DNA of 64,000 nucleotides from assembly GCF_017874215.1 (NCBI RefSeq), contig NZ_JAGGLB010000001.1, positions 496,001-560,000 of the forward strand, written 5' to 3'. The notes below the pieces were generated by a model. That model was given only the letters and a program-made list of their open reading frames with translations, did no database searches and was not told the origin of the DNA. The DNA comes from Paenibacillus eucommiae (GTDB taxonomy: Bacteria > Bacillota > Bacilli > Paenibacillales > NBRC-103111). Below, piece after piece: positions 9,000 through 18,182 of the stretch (positions are counted from its first letter, which is position 1; every line of letters begins with the position of its first letter). Position numbers and translations under genes: made by a program.

Positions 9000-11072
9000 C
9001 TAGAATTTTTCCAACACAAGCAAATGAAACGTCTCCAACCTCGGAGCTGTAAATACCAGATGGCCTTCCACAATTTGATAGTCGATGCTCACATTTTGCG
9101 GTACCCACAATAACTTGCCCGGCTCCATGTCGTCATCCATTCGTATTTTCACCTGAATGCCTTCAACGGGGATATTGGGCAGCTCTGCCTGGAAATTAAG
9201 CATATAGATGAGATATCTTTCCGCAGACTGATCGTAAAATAAAGTGATTTCCACAGATTTAGGTGCATCCGATTCAAAATAAAACGGTTTGGATGCCAGC
9301 GAGCGAATCAAATTCGTAAAGATGGCCCGCTGCCCCTCATGAGGAACGCCTTCCAAATCTCCGGCAGCATATACGACTTTGCCTTGACCATAATTGTTTT
9401 GGACGATAGCAGGCCAGTCCGTTTGAATGCCTGGAGGGTTGCTGATGGCTGAAGCAAATTTGCCGATGATTTTGGGATTTACAAAGGGAAGCGTTATGTT
9501 AGCCACAGTCTGAACGCCGGCTGCCGCTGTAACGAGCATTTGCGAGCCCTGGATCGTAGCCGGATATTTGCGCGAGTATGTGGAGAATATCTTGCCGTCA
9601 GCTGCCGCGGGGGCCATGTAAGTAACTTGTTCCTCCGTCTCCCCTGCATAAGAAACACCAAACAAATCAGCTAATTGGAAATCAGCCTGTTCGATTCCAT
9701 CTTTGTTCCAAAGCGAGGTGCGCTTACTTGCGTACAAGCCGCCGCCTTGTTCCACATACTTTTTAAATGCGGTCACTTCCTCTTCATCCATCCACCCAAC
9801 GTTCGGCAAAATAACAACTTGAAAACGGGACAGCTCGTGCAAATTTTTCTTCGTCACCACACCATATGGTATATTAGCTTCTATTAATGATTTGGCCGCC
9901 TGGGTAGCCCGGGCTATTAAAGCCTTTTCCCCTTCATAAAGCGGAATTTCCGATTCGAAATTAATATAAATCGCCACGTCCTGGCAAAACAGCGCATCAT
10001 GATTCATATATGTCTCATAAGCTTCTACTTCTTTATACAGTTCCCCCATAGTCGCATATACATGCTGGTCCAACGTTCCCACAGGATCTATCGCATCGAT
10101 AAATAAAAAGCCGCCTTGATTCGCCATGCAGGCATACATGTGAGCGCGCAGCAGCTCCTTGGGCTTGTTCGTCGTATGGTCGGTTAAATCGGGGCAGCGC
10201 GAGGTCATATATTCAAACGGTTTATTTTCGGTCAAATGATAAAAGGCCTTGCATGTAAAAGATTGATGCAGCGCATCCCCATAGAAATCTCCACTGGTGT
10301 AATCGCTTTGCTGAAAGGCAGCGCCCGACATTCCCGCTTTCCAGCCAACCGACCAAGCGGAGCATTGATGTCCTACCGTGGCATCCGGCTTCCTGGCTTT
10401 AATGACTGCCGTGATCTCACCCGTAAATTCAGCAAGCCACTCTTCTCTTTTTCGCTGAAACCGCACCCAGCCCGGATCCTGCCAATCTACAACCCGAGGC
10501 ATATCGCCGCCGATCTCCTGATGGTATCTTTTGCGGCAGCCCGAGCAGTAACAGACCGTGTACGGCCAAAAAATCATATCGATCCACATACCCTCGAATT
10601 CATACCGCTCACACAGCTCCTCGATCTGAGAGATCATAAAGCTACGGTAAGGCGTGTTGAAGCAGCATACCCCGTAACGCCCCTTGTCCCACAAATATTC
10701 TGCTGTACCCTCACCTTTTTCTGAAACCACACGCCATTCCGGATGCTCATCATAAGCCCATTTTGACCAAAAATTATAATAAACAATGACGTTCATCCCT
10801 TTGCCATGACAGCCCTCAATCAGCTCTCCCAAGGTATCCCTGCCCTGAATGCCCTTATGCATATGACCTACCTTTGTTGGCCAGTAAGCAATTCCAAGAC
10901 ATGAGGTCGCATAGATCATAGCCGTGTCCACATGAGCCAGTTCCAGCATCTCGACATAATTTTGCGGCTCAAATTCCGATAGAAACCGTCCATCCCAGTC
11001 AGGGATATGCATATCGGTCAGGCTGCGCCGAAAACTGGACTTGTACCATGGCTTTGCTCGTTTGTTCATCAT
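9000..11072 (-). CDS. Putative glycoside hydrolase (GHL6-type) with beta-galactosidase trimerisation-like domain
   Basis: A 690-residue protein without signal peptide. Residues 30-350 form a TIM-barrel-like region (VIVYYNFWSKWAYDEHPEW, EFEGMWIDMIFW) with a cysteine cluster CYCSGCRKRY that suggests a structural metal. Residues 370-520 look like the Rossmann-like trimerisation domain of GH42 enzymes (VVILPNVGWMDEEEVTAF, then KYVEQGGGLYAS). The C-terminus is a small beta-domain. This matches the hypothetical glycosyl hydrolase 6 group, whose activity is not established to my knowledge. It is the last gene of the sugar-transport operon, 18 bp after a permease, so it probably processes the imported oligosaccharide. 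The start ATGATG has GGGAGGGAAG just upstream. Confidence 0.75.
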   Translation of the reverse strand: MMNKRAKPWYKSSFRRSLTDMHIPDWDGRFLSEFEPQNYVEMLELAHVDTAMIYATSCLGIAYWPTKVGHMHKGIQGRDTLGELIEGCHGKGMNVIVYYNFWSKWAYDEHPEWRVVSEKGEGTAEYLWDKGRYGVCCFNTPYRSFMISQIEELCERYEFEGMWIDMIFWPYTVCYCSGCRKRYHQEIGGDMPRVVDWQDPGWVRFQRKREEWLAEFTGEITAVIKARKPDATVGHQCSAWSVGWKAGMSGAAFQQSDYTSGDFYGDALHQSFTCKAFYHLTENKPFEYMTSRCPDLTDHTTNKPKELLRAHMYACMANQGGFLFIDAIDPVGTLDQHVYATMGELYKEVEAYETYMNHDALFCQDVAIYINFESEIPLYEGEKALIARATQAAKSLIEANIPYGVVTKKNLHELSRFQVVILPNVGWMDEEEVTAFKKYVEQGGGLYASKRTSLWNKDGIEQADFQLADLFGVSYAGETEEQVTYMAPAAADGKIFSTYSRKYPATIQGSQMLVTAAAGVQTVANITLPFVNPKIIGKFASAISNPPGIQTDWPAIVQNNYGQGKVVYAAGDLEGVPHEGQRAIFTNLIRSLASKPFYFESDAPKSVEITLFYDQSAERYLIYMLNFQAELPNIPVEGIQVKIRMDDDMEPGKLLWVPQNVSIDYQIVEGHLVFTAPRLETFHLLVLEKF

Positions 11073-11090
11073 GACTTCCCTCCCAATCGT

Positions 11091-11975
11091 TTATTCTTTT
11101 ACACTGCCAATCACAATACCCTGGATAAAAAATCTTTGCAGAAAAGGATACACCAGCAAAATAGGCAAAGCTCCCATGAAAATTTGCGCAGCCTTCACCG
11201 TGCGGTCTGAAATTTCTTTCATCGTTTTGATGTCCTGTTCGGTTAGCGAAGTGAAATCGCGCTGGATGACCACCGTTTGCAAATAGCTTTGCAGCGGATA
11301 ATGATCGGGAGAATTCATCAGAATAAGCCCATCAAACCAGGAATTCCAATGCCCTACCACAGTGAACAGGACCAGAGTTGCCAGCGCAGGAGCCGAGAGT
11401 GGAATGTAGACCCGAAGCAAAGTTTTGACATGCCCCGCACCGTCGATAAAAGCAGCTTCTTCCAAATCCTTCGGCAATGCACGGAAGAAATTAAGCAGCA
11501 AAATCACATTAAACACAGGCACAGCACTCGGAATCACCAAAGCCCATATCGTATCCAGCAGCCCCGTTGCCCGAATCGTCATATACCAGGGAATCAGTCC
11601 ACCGCTAAAAAGAATAGAAAAGAACAGCACCCAAACATACAGCGTACGCCATTTAAACACCGATGCTTCCTTGGAAAGCGGATAAGCCATTAAAATCGTA
11701 AACATCATATTAATTACAGTGCCTAGAAAAACCCGCTGTACAGAGACCACAAGTGAGGTTATAAATTCTTTTTTGGCTAATACAAATTCGTAAGATTTCG
11801 TAGTGAAATCCACAGGCCACAGCTTGACAGCTCCGGCAGAAGCCGCAACATTATCGCTGAAAGATATCGCCAGAACATGAATCATCGGCAGTAAACAAAG
11901 TAGGGACATACCAATTAACAGCGTGTAGTTGCAAATGCTGAAAATTTTCCTGCTTAGGGATGTACGCTGGTTCAC
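11091..11975 (-). CDS. Carbohydrate ABC transporter permease (MalG/LplC-like)
   Basis: A 294-residue membrane protein with about six transmembrane helices. The cytoplasmic ATPase-contact loop EEAAFIDGAGHVKTLLRVYIPLSAPAL (residues near 190-215) is the EAA motif of CUT1 permeases. The C-terminus PFLQRFFIQGIVIGSVKE is typical of the LplC/YtcP subgroup. It forms the membrane channel with the permease encoded 15 bp upstream and is fed by the lipoprotein at 13029-14747. No ATPase gene is present. In Bacilli such systems usually borrow the shared MsmX-type ATPase, so that is expected here but not shown. Confidence 0.92.
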   Translation of the reverse strand: MNQRTSLSRKIFSICNYTLLIGMSLLCLLPMIHVLAISFSDNVAASAGAVKLWPVDFTTKSYEFVLAKKEFITSLVVSVQRVFLGTVINMMFTILMAYPLSKEASVFKWRTLYVWVLFFSILFSGGLIPWYMTIRATGLLDTIWALVIPSAVPVFNVILLLNFFRALPKDLEEAAFIDGAGHVKTLLRVYIPLSAPALATLVLFTVVGHWNSWFDGLILMNSPDHYPLQSYLQTVVIQRDFTSLTEQDIKTMKEISDRTVKAAQIFMGALPILLVYPFLQRFFIQGIVIGSVKE

Positions 11976-11990
11976 TCCTAACCCTCCTCT

Positions 11991-12884
11991 TTAAAAAATA
12001 CGGTAATTGGCGAAGCGGTAGGCCAGAAAGTAAGTCCCTGAAATAAAGATGCAGGATACTACAGAGCTTAGCAGTCCTATGGCTGTAGCAGGTCCATATT
12101 GGGCATTGATCAACCCCATTCGATATACAAAAGTATCAATAATATCTCCGCTTTCATATACCTGAGGACTGTACAAATTAAACACCTGATCGAAGCCCGC
12201 ATTGAGAATACTCCCCAAGCTGAGTGTAGCCATCAGTACAATAATAGGCCTCATTCCAGGCAGAGTAACATGCCATGTTTGCCTTAAGCGGTTCGCTCCA
12301 TCCACCACGGCTGCTTCATACAGCGTCGGATTAATACTGGTGAGTGCAGCTAAATAAATAATCGTGCTAAACCCAAATTCCTTCCAAATGTTTGAAAGCA
12401 CAAGTACATACGGAAACCATTGATTGCTGCCTAAAAAATAGATCGGTTCAACCCCAACTGCCACCAAAAGTGAATTCACAATGCCTGTGGATGGCGATAA
12501 AAGATCAATCAAAATTCCACCGAGAATAACCCAGGAAAGAAAGTGAGGCAGATAAATCAAGGTCTGAACACTGCGTTTCACAAACTTGGCGGCAATTTCG
12601 TTCAGCAGCAATGCTGCAGTGATAGGCACAATCAAGCCTGTGATAATTTTCATAAAAGCAATAAACACCGTATTTCCCAGCACCTGCAGCGTATCCGGCA
12701 AGCTCCAGAAATATTTAAAATTCGCCAGCCCGACCCACTGGGAGTCAAAAAAACCTTTTGCCGGAATGTACTTCTGAAAAGCGATCACGATGCCCAGCAT
12801 CGGACCGTAGCTGTAGATCAGGACGATCAGCAGACCCGGCCAGAGCATCAAATGTAATGGTAAATTCGCTGTTCTTCCCCGCAA
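11991..12884 (-). CDS. Carbohydrate ABC transporter permease (MalF/LplB-like)
   Basis: A 297-residue inner-membrane permease with six helices. The EAA loop YEAAVVDGANRLRQTWHVTLPGMRPI lies near residues 200-225, and the N-terminal PMLGIVIAFQKYIPAKGFF is characteristic of the LplB/YteP subgroup. The start is a TTG codon at 12884, supported by AAAGGGGG nine bases upstream; no ATG in the right place has a comparable site. A 144-bp gap separates it from the binding-protein gene upstream, without an obvious terminator. It pairs with the permease at 11091-11975. Confidence 0.92.
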   Translation of the reverse strand: MRGRTANLPLHLMLWPGLLIVLIYSYGPMLGIVIAFQKYIPAKGFFDSQWVGLANFKYFWSLPDTLQVLGNTVFIAFMKIITGLIVPITAALLLNEIAAKFVKRSVQTLIYLPHFLSWVILGGILIDLLSPSTGIVNSLLVAVGVEPIYFLGSNQWFPYVLVLSNIWKEFGFSTIIYLAALTSINPTLYEAAVVDGANRLRQTWHVTLPGMRPIIVLMATLSLGSILNAGFDQVFNLYSPQVYESGDIIDTFVYRMGLINAQYGPATAIGLLSSVVSCIFISGTYFLAYRFANYRIF

Positions 12885-13028
12885 GCCAATTCCCCCTTTC
12901 GCACTCCCATATAACCGTAAGGAGAAAGGAGCGCTTCTGAGTTCCCACGCTCCTCGTCCCCTTACCTACTCCTACTTTTACTCCAATTCTCCCTCGCTTA
13001 CTTTTCGCATTACTTCGAATTCGTCCCG

Positions 13029-14747
13029 TTATTTGCCTGCAGCCCAATCGTTTACTTGTTTAGTGATTTCATCCCCGCCAAGCTTTTTCCAGTTTTCCAC
13101 GAACTTGTCGAATTCATCTATCGAAGCGCCCATAATGATTTTGGTGAACGCCTCCGTCTCCATTTTACTGAGTGTCGGGCCTTTATCCACGGTTGCCTGC
13201 AGAGCAGCCCCATAGAATTCATTGTTGATATACAAATTATTATCCTTGTAATATCCGGATATCGACATTGATCCACCTTCGCCGAATATGACGTCCCATC
13301 CCCATAATGTGCGGTCGCCTTCGTTGAACTTTTTGATTTTTTCGTATACGCCCATGTCATCGCCAGTCAATTCCGACGTATTGCCGTCCTTTAGCGCTTG
13401 AACAACCTTTTTGGATTGATCGACATTTTTAAAAGCCCGGTAAGCGGCCATCGCATTCATTTGCCAAATTTCACTGCCATCAGCAGCGTTGACCAATGCT
13501 TCATTAATAGCAGGGTCTTTGTTCTCATAGAACGTCCGGACCCACAGATCGAGCATCTTCAATAAAGCCTCTGGGTTCTTCACGCCTTTTTTTACAACCC
13601 AGTACCCATTAACTCCTAAATTAACTTGGTTTACTGCCGGGGTTCCGTCTATTGAAGGAAGCGGATACGCCTTCCATTCGGCTTCAGCGTTTTTATCGAC
13701 TACTGTCTGCAATGGGTACAATCCCACATAGGGGGATGCATACAAAATACCAATTTTGTTGTTAATCATATCTTCCCCGACCTTGGCAAAAGCTTTCGAA
13801 CCGAATTCACGATCGATTTGGCCAGCTTTGAACATCTCCTGCAGCTTTTGCAGTGCTGCTTTCATTTCAGGTTGAACCGAGCTGTACACCAATTGACCTG
13901 AAGCGTCCTTCAGCCAAATTCCGCGATACGCGTGATACCCGTTCAAGAACCCGTTCAGCGTGCTGAAATCTTTATCAAATGCCAAGCCGAATGTATCCTT
14001 TTTGTTATTTCCGTCAGGGTCCTTTGTTGTGAACGCTTCGGATATCGCCAGCAAATCCTGCAGAGATTTCGGTTCCGGCAGGTTCAGCTTCTGCAGCCAA
14101 TCGCTGCGCAGCCACACCATAGAGGAGCCTTCCTGCGTTCCAATGGTAAATGGAATCGCCATCAGCTTGCCGTCAACGGTTGCCGATTTGAGCGGCAACT
14201 CGCCGCCTTCTGTCAGAATGCCTTTGACCCTGTCCGAAGCATTATTGTTATATGCATCAGTCAAATCCATAATCAGGTCAGCATCCGTAAGCTGTTTAAA
14301 TTGCTCAGCATTGACCATAAAGAAATCAGGAATATCACCTGAAGCGATGGTTAAATTCATTTTCTGTTCAAGCTGGGTCGGATCGACCTCCCACACCGCT
14401 TTGATCTTAATGCCGAATTCCTTCTCGTAAGCTCTAGTCCAAGGGTTGTTATCTACCGTATCGCCATTTGTATACTTAATGGTAGGAGCCTTTACCCTTA
14501 CTGTAGTCAAAGTGATTGGAGGATCATACTTGCTGGCTGCTCCATCGCCCTTGCCTTCATCCGTACCTGAACCATCTGTGCCATCTGTGCCGCTCCCCTT
14601 GCTATCAACGGCCGCCGGTGTTGGACTTGATGTTTTAGTCGGTGTAGTTGTCTTGCTTTCAGTTACTTCTTTATCTTTGCTGCACCCTGTAAACACAATT
14701 GCCAGTATAGCGATGAGACATACCCTAAGCATCCATGCACGTGTCAT
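13029..14747 (-). CDS. Extracellular sugar-binding lipoprotein of ABC transporter (LplA/YtcQ-like)
   Basis: A 572-residue lipoprotein. The signal peptide ends in the lipobox VFTG-Cys22, followed by a low-complexity Ser/Thr/Asp/Gly linker (residues 23-75) as usual for Gram-positive tethered binding proteins. The rest is a periplasmic-binding-protein type 1 fold with typical motifs: SGDIPDFFMVNAEQFKQL near 135 and DTFGLAFDKDFSTLNGFLNGY near 250. AAGGAGG eight bases before the ATG fixes the start. It is the first gene of the operon 14747 to 9000 and captures the oligosaccharide passed to the two permeases. The LplA/YtcQ group in Bacillus handles complex pectin-type sugars, which would fit the neighbouring rhamnosidase cluster, but the ligand is not shown. 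Confidence 0.93.
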   Translation of the reverse strand: MTRAWMLRVCLIAILAIVFTGCSKDKEVTESKTTTPTKTSSPTPAAVDSKGSGTDGTDGSGTDEGKGDGAASKYDPPITLTTVRVKAPTIKYTNGDTVDNNPWTRAYEKEFGIKIKAVWEVDPTQLEQKMNLTIASGDIPDFFMVNAEQFKQLTDADLIMDLTDAYNNNASDRVKGILTEGGELPLKSATVDGKLMAIPFTIGTQEGSSMVWLRSDWLQKLNLPEPKSLQDLLAISEAFTTKDPDGNNKKDTFGLAFDKDFSTLNGFLNGYHAYRGIWLKDASGQLVYSSVQPEMKAALQKLQEMFKAGQIDREFGSKAFAKVGEDMINNKIGILYASPYVGLYPLQTVVDKNAEAEWKAYPLPSIDGTPAVNQVNLGVNGYWVVKKGVKNPEALLKMLDLWVRTFYENKDPAINEALVNAADGSEIWQMNAMAAYRAFKNVDQSKKVVQALKDGNTSELTGDDMGVYEKIKKFNEGDRTLWGWDVIFGEGGSMSISGYYKDNNLYINNEFYGAALQATVDKGPTLSKMETEAFTKIIMGASIDEFDKFVENWKKLGGDEITKQVNDWAAGK

Positions 14748-15825
14748 TGAGTCGTCCTCCTTATGATTAATTAGCCCTCTTTTATACAGCCCTGCTCATC
14801 AAATCCTTATTTGTGCCGGGAGCATCCTCTCCTTGAAAAAGCAAATAGTAAACCGCTTTCATATAGAAATTAAAGTGGGATGAATATGCCTCCATGTATG
14901 CCAAAAAATAAAGTTCGTCTTATTAAATATTATATATGATCTATAATTGACGGTAAGAACAACAAATTTTAGTTCATAAAAAAAGGTTCAACACCACAAT
15001 CAGTGCTTGACAAATGAATGGATAGCTAAAACTGGAAAAACATCTGCCAATCCTGTACGGTTGAAAGTTCTACCCAACAACAAAAGAGGAATAGACCGAT
15101 GCAGAATCCGTATATCACCACGACGGAAGATTTCTTCCATATACGGAAAGGACCTGTCTTAACGGTCACCGCTGACCTTTAGAGGCTGATTTTTACATAT
15201 TCACGATTCTAATGGACATCCGCGACTAAACTTGACCCACAACGCTTCCAGAAAAATGGGATTTCATATTAGCTCCATATGAGCGTTGTTCAAGAGCGGA
15301 AAAATATACTATTTTACCAATATATGATGAAATTTGATCTCTCCTCGTAGAGCCCCAGCTCTATTTTCTGTAAAAGAGCCGCTTTCATGTCGGGGGTCCG
15401 CGGCAAGCCATAGCTGTTTTTAGTAATTTTGTTCGTTCCCAGTGCTTTAAAAGGGAAAAATTATTATTATTGGGCTCATTTGGATATTTTTTATTTATAT
15501 AAAATCAACTTAATTTCCAATATTTGATATTTCCATAAAATTGGAAGCATAGTGGGGCAAGTTTAGACATCCGCGACCATTAGAAGGTGGTTTTCCCCAC
15601 AATCGCCCCCTTTTCAGCCTGTAAGGGACATCCGTGACCTTTACAATCTCATTTCGCTGCATTTCCGCTTCTAACGGACTGCGGTGACCCTGAGCGCACG
15701 TGTTACCCTCGTCGATATGAAAATAGCTATGACAAGTACCGGGCCACTATAAAGCTGGCATTTTCGTAGCATTTAACCGCCATCGAATGGCTTGACTGTC
15801 AAGCACTAATTATTAGCTTGAGCCT
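14748..15825. other. Long intergenic region; promoter area and interspersed repeats
   Basis: About 1.1 kb without a supportable gene. The 3' end of the stretch, next to the binding-protein gene, must hold the operon promoter; AT-rich hexamers lie around 14925-14955 but none is convincing. A cre-like TGAAAGCGGTTTAC (minus strand, 14849-14862) is imperfect. The middle is AT-rich (15440-15545). Short interspersed repeats between 15157 and 15695 are listed separately. Confidence 0.5.
15157..15695. repeat. Family of about 25-bp interspersed repeats (five copies)
   Basis: Five related units share the core GGACATCCGCGACC flanked by CTAA on the left and TTTAGA on the right: 15157-15186, 15208-15230, 15561-15590, 15619-15645 and 15671-15695. 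They are imperfect (for example GGACATCCGTGACC and GGACTGCGGTGACCC) and unevenly spaced, unlike a CRISPR array. The core is partly palindromic. Nothing coding overlaps them. Their origin and role are unknown. Confidence 0.5.
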
Positions 15826-15871
15826 AAAAAAAAGTGGTAAACCAGGATTAACACCTGATTCACCACTTTTT
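15826..15871 (-). terminator. Rho-independent terminator of the ABC/RND/ECF operon
   Basis: On the minus strand, AAGTGGTGAATCAGG pairs imperfectly with CCTGGTTTACCACTT and is followed by eight T. It lies 30 bp beyond the stop of the last operon gene (15902). Confidence 0.88.
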
Positions 15872-15901
15872 GATTGAAACATAAAATTACACTGCCGCAA
15901 G

Positions 15902-16690
15902 CTATAGAGCCATTCCACTACGCCGTCTTACATGCTCAAGATATACATCTTCCAAAGTTGGAGCCAGTTCGGAGTGAGCGGCTTCCATTGTCCATTCTCC
16001 CTTCGCTTCGTGCAGCATAGCCGATTTCCATTGCTGCGGCGATTTCGGACCCAACACATGCTTATCCACGATGAAGAGCACTTGATCGACCCAATGTTCG
16101 ATTTCCATAAGAATATGGCTCACCATTAGTATAATGGAGCTGCCGGCAAGCTCATTCAGCAGTTCCATCACCTGGACCCGTTCCTCCAAATCCAGCCCTT
16201 CCAGGGGTTCATCCAGAAGAAGCAAGTGCGGATCGTTAAGCATCGCCTGAGCAATCGATAATCTTCTTCTTTGCCCCGTGGACAAGGATTCGATTCGGAA
16301 TTGTCCGAACCCGGCGAGGCCAAAGTCGCTTAGCAGCTTCGCTACTCTGCCCGGAACCAATTGGGGTGGAATCAGCTTCATCCCGGCTACATAAATCAAG
16401 AAATCTTTAACCTTCATCTCTTCATAGAACGCAAACTCCTGCGACACATATCCGAGTCTCTCGCGGAATCCCTTATCCCTCAATTGCCGGTCATCCAGAA
16501 TGAACCGAATATCTCCTTTGCTGAAAGCCTTTATTCCCGCTATACATTGAAGCATCGTTGTCTTGCCGCTACCGTTGGGACCAAATAAACCGTAGATCCC
16601 CGGAGACAAGGAAATCTCCACTTTTTCAAAAATCCACGGAGTGGATAACGAATGACGAAACGCCGCGCCGCGTACATCAAGCCTGATCAT
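15902..16690 (-). CDS. ABC transporter ATP-binding protein
   Basis: A 262-residue single-domain ATPase. Walker A is GPNGSGKTT near residue 37, the signature is LSTGQ near 137, and Walker B is LLLLDEPLEGLD near 157. The switch His is in MVSHILMEIEHWVDQVLF. It resembles BcrA-type ATPases that pair with ABC-2 membrane proteins. Its start overlaps the end of the membrane-protein gene upstream by 14 bp, so the two are translationally coupled and probably form one transporter. Last gene of the operon, ending at the terminator at 15826-15871. The cargo is unknown. Confidence 0.9.
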   Translation of the reverse strand: MIRLDVRGAAFRHSLSTPWIFEKVEISLSPGIYGLFGPNGSGKTTMLQCIAGIKAFSKGDIRFILDDRQLRDKGFRERLGYVSQEFAFYEEMKVKDFLIYVAGMKLIPPQLVPGRVAKLLSDFGLAGFGQFRIESLSTGQRRRLSIAQAMLNDPHLLLLDEPLEGLDLEERVQVMELLNELAGSSIILMVSHILMEIEHWVDQVLFIVDKHVLGPKSPQQWKSAMLHEAKGEWTMEAAHSELAPTLEDVYLEHVRRRSGMAL

Positions 16691-17594
16691 AGTGAGCGCT
16701 ATCCCCCTTCCTGCTGCTTCGCATCGTAAGGTATGCCAGCAAGCAGAGTATTACCGTTAATGCAAGTGCAAGGAGACGGCTGCTTCCCCAAAACTCATAA
16801 TTGGCGTCACTCAAAAAGTAGAACGGTCCAAGCAAATCCCCAAGTGACAGCTGAACGCCCCATACCGCTATCGATAAAGCGCCTCCGATCCAAATGCCGA
16901 AGCGAACAATAGAGACAAAAGCCATTATGGTGCATAAGCAGAGAGGCACTAACCAGCTGGTAATAAAAATAAACAGCGGGCCGGTAAGTCCAGCTATCGA
17001 TAAGGGAATACTTACCGCAGCAGCCAGTACAATGTCGTAGAGTACAATAATAATGAGCCGTCCCATCATCATTTCTACTTGAGAAAGAGGGAAGGTCACT
17101 TCCAGTCTGGACATCGGCGTACCATAGGATCTCATCGCATAAAAGACGCTAACAACAGATACGAACGACGAGACAAGCAATAAACCATTGCTATAATCAC
17201 GGATCATTAGAGGCATACCGAGTGCACCTGCAGCCATAATGACAGCGGATATGATCCAGAACATCCTGGAAAACACTTGAGCCTGAGACGTAATGGAGCG
17301 AATAAATCTTACCCAAAGCGAAGACTGATCCGGCTCCGCAGCAAGCAGTTGGTCTGAGAACCTCATGGGTTCCGGCCCAGCCACAAGCGGAGTTAAGCGT
17401 AAGAGAAGTGCCTTCGTTTGTTCATCGGACGGACTGGCTACCTGATATCTTTCCATTCTAAGTGTGGTTTCTTCGAAAATGTCAAGGCTGAGGTCATTCG
17501 TATCTGCATTGTCCGCCTCTTCATCCCGCACTAAATCATCCAATTCCTTCCACATTCCTTGTATCCGTTCATCTTTGACGCCGCGCCGTTCCAT
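16677..17594 (-). CDS. Six-helix ABC-2-like membrane protein with cytoplasmic N-domain; possible anti-sigma role
   Basis: A 305-residue protein. Residues 1-105 are hydrophilic and acidic (KELDDLVRDEEADNADTNDL) with no cysteine zinc motif. Six hydrophobic helices follow at roughly 109-128, 137-154, 175-200, 203-228, 232-250 and 271-291, the organisation of ABC-2 permeases. It overlaps the ECF sigma gene by 26 bp upstream and the ABC ATPase gene by 14 bp downstream. The position directly after an ECF sigma factor is where an anti-sigma factor normally sits. I therefore infer that this could be a permease whose cytoplasmic domain also holds the sigma factor, but no anti-sigma signature is visible. 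As a permease partner of the ATPase the call is moderately firm. Confidence 0.6.
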   Translation of the reverse strand: MERRGVKDERIQGMWKELDDLVRDEEADNADTNDLSLDIFEETTLRMERYQVASPSDEQTKALLLRLTPLVAGPEPMRFSDQLLAAEPDQSSLWVRFIRSITSQAQVFSRMFWIISAVIMAAGALGMPLMIRDYSNGLLLVSSFVSVVSVFYAMRSYGTPMSRLEVTFPLSQVEMMMGRLIIIVLYDIVLAAAVSIPLSIAGLTGPLFIFITSWLVPLCLCTIMAFVSIVRFGIWIGGALSIAVWGVQLSLGDLLGPFYFLSDANYEFWGSSRLLALALTVILCLLAYLTMRSSRKGDSAHYDQA

Positions 17595-18144
17595 GCTTAT
17601 CCACCTCCTCCGTATTTAACAGATGAGCCATTTTTTTAAATGTTTTATATAGCTTCGTCTTGATGGAGCCTAGCGGCTGTTCCAGCATTTCCGCAATTTC
17701 ATCCAGTTTCAGCTCGTGGTAAAATCTTAATATGATAATTTCCCTCTCATCAACCGCCAAGCTGCCGAGTGCGCGAATGACCGATTCCCGTTCCCACTGC
17801 CGCTCCAATATAGAAGAGACAGTCTCACTGTCGGAATGGAGGGACAGTTTCTCAGCTTCCCATAACGATTCCTTGCGATAAGCCGATGACTTCCATACAT
17901 CCTTGCACAGATTCGTGGCGATTCGGTAGATCCATGGGCGAAACCGGCTCGGCAGCCGCCCCGTCCGCACGGTCTGGCATAGGCGGATAAAGCATTCCTG
18001 AGACAAGTCTTCCGCAAGAGAGCTATTATTCAGCATACGCTGCAAATATTCAAAAATCGGTTTGTGATACCGATACACAAGCGCCTCCAAGCTGGCCTCA
18101 TTGCCATGTGCAATCTGTTCCAGCAATTCCTCGTCGGAAATCAC
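17569..18144 (-). CDS. ECF-type RNA polymerase sigma factor
   Basis: About 191 residues from a GTG at 18144 that has AAAGGAGG seven bases upstream; the longer frame to 18171 lacks a site. Region 2 is present (HKPIFEYLQRML, AEDLSQECFIRLCQTV, SRFRPWIYRIATNLCKD) and region 4 is SLAVDEREIIILRFYHELKLDEIAEML then PLGSIKTKLYKTFKKM, the recognition helix. There is no region 1 or 3, as in ECF sigmas. It sits 38 bp after the RND pump gene and overlaps the next membrane-protein gene, so it probably controls this efflux operon in response to an envelope signal. The target promoters are not identified. Confidence 0.9.
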   Translation of the reverse strand: MISDEELLEQIAHGNEASLEALVYRYHKPIFEYLQRMLNNSSLAEDLSQECFIRLCQTVRTGRLPSRFRPWIYRIATNLCKDVWKSSAYRKESLWEAEKLSLHSDSETVSSILERQWERESVIRALGSLAVDEREIIILRFYHELKLDEIAEMLEQPLGSIKTKLYKTFKKMAHLLNTEEVDKHGTARRQR

Positions 18145-18182
18145 AAGCATCCCTCCTTTCTTCCAGTTCATTAACCCTGCCC

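Noticed and set aside
14849..14862. cre-like site TGAAAGCGGTTTAC upstream of the sugar-binding protein gene
   Set aside because: The last conserved positions of the CcpA consensus are off by one base, so it is not listed as a feature.
15157..15695. Possible second CRISPR array
   Set aside because: Units are imperfect, irregularly spaced (28 to 330 bp) and do not match the type I-C repeat.
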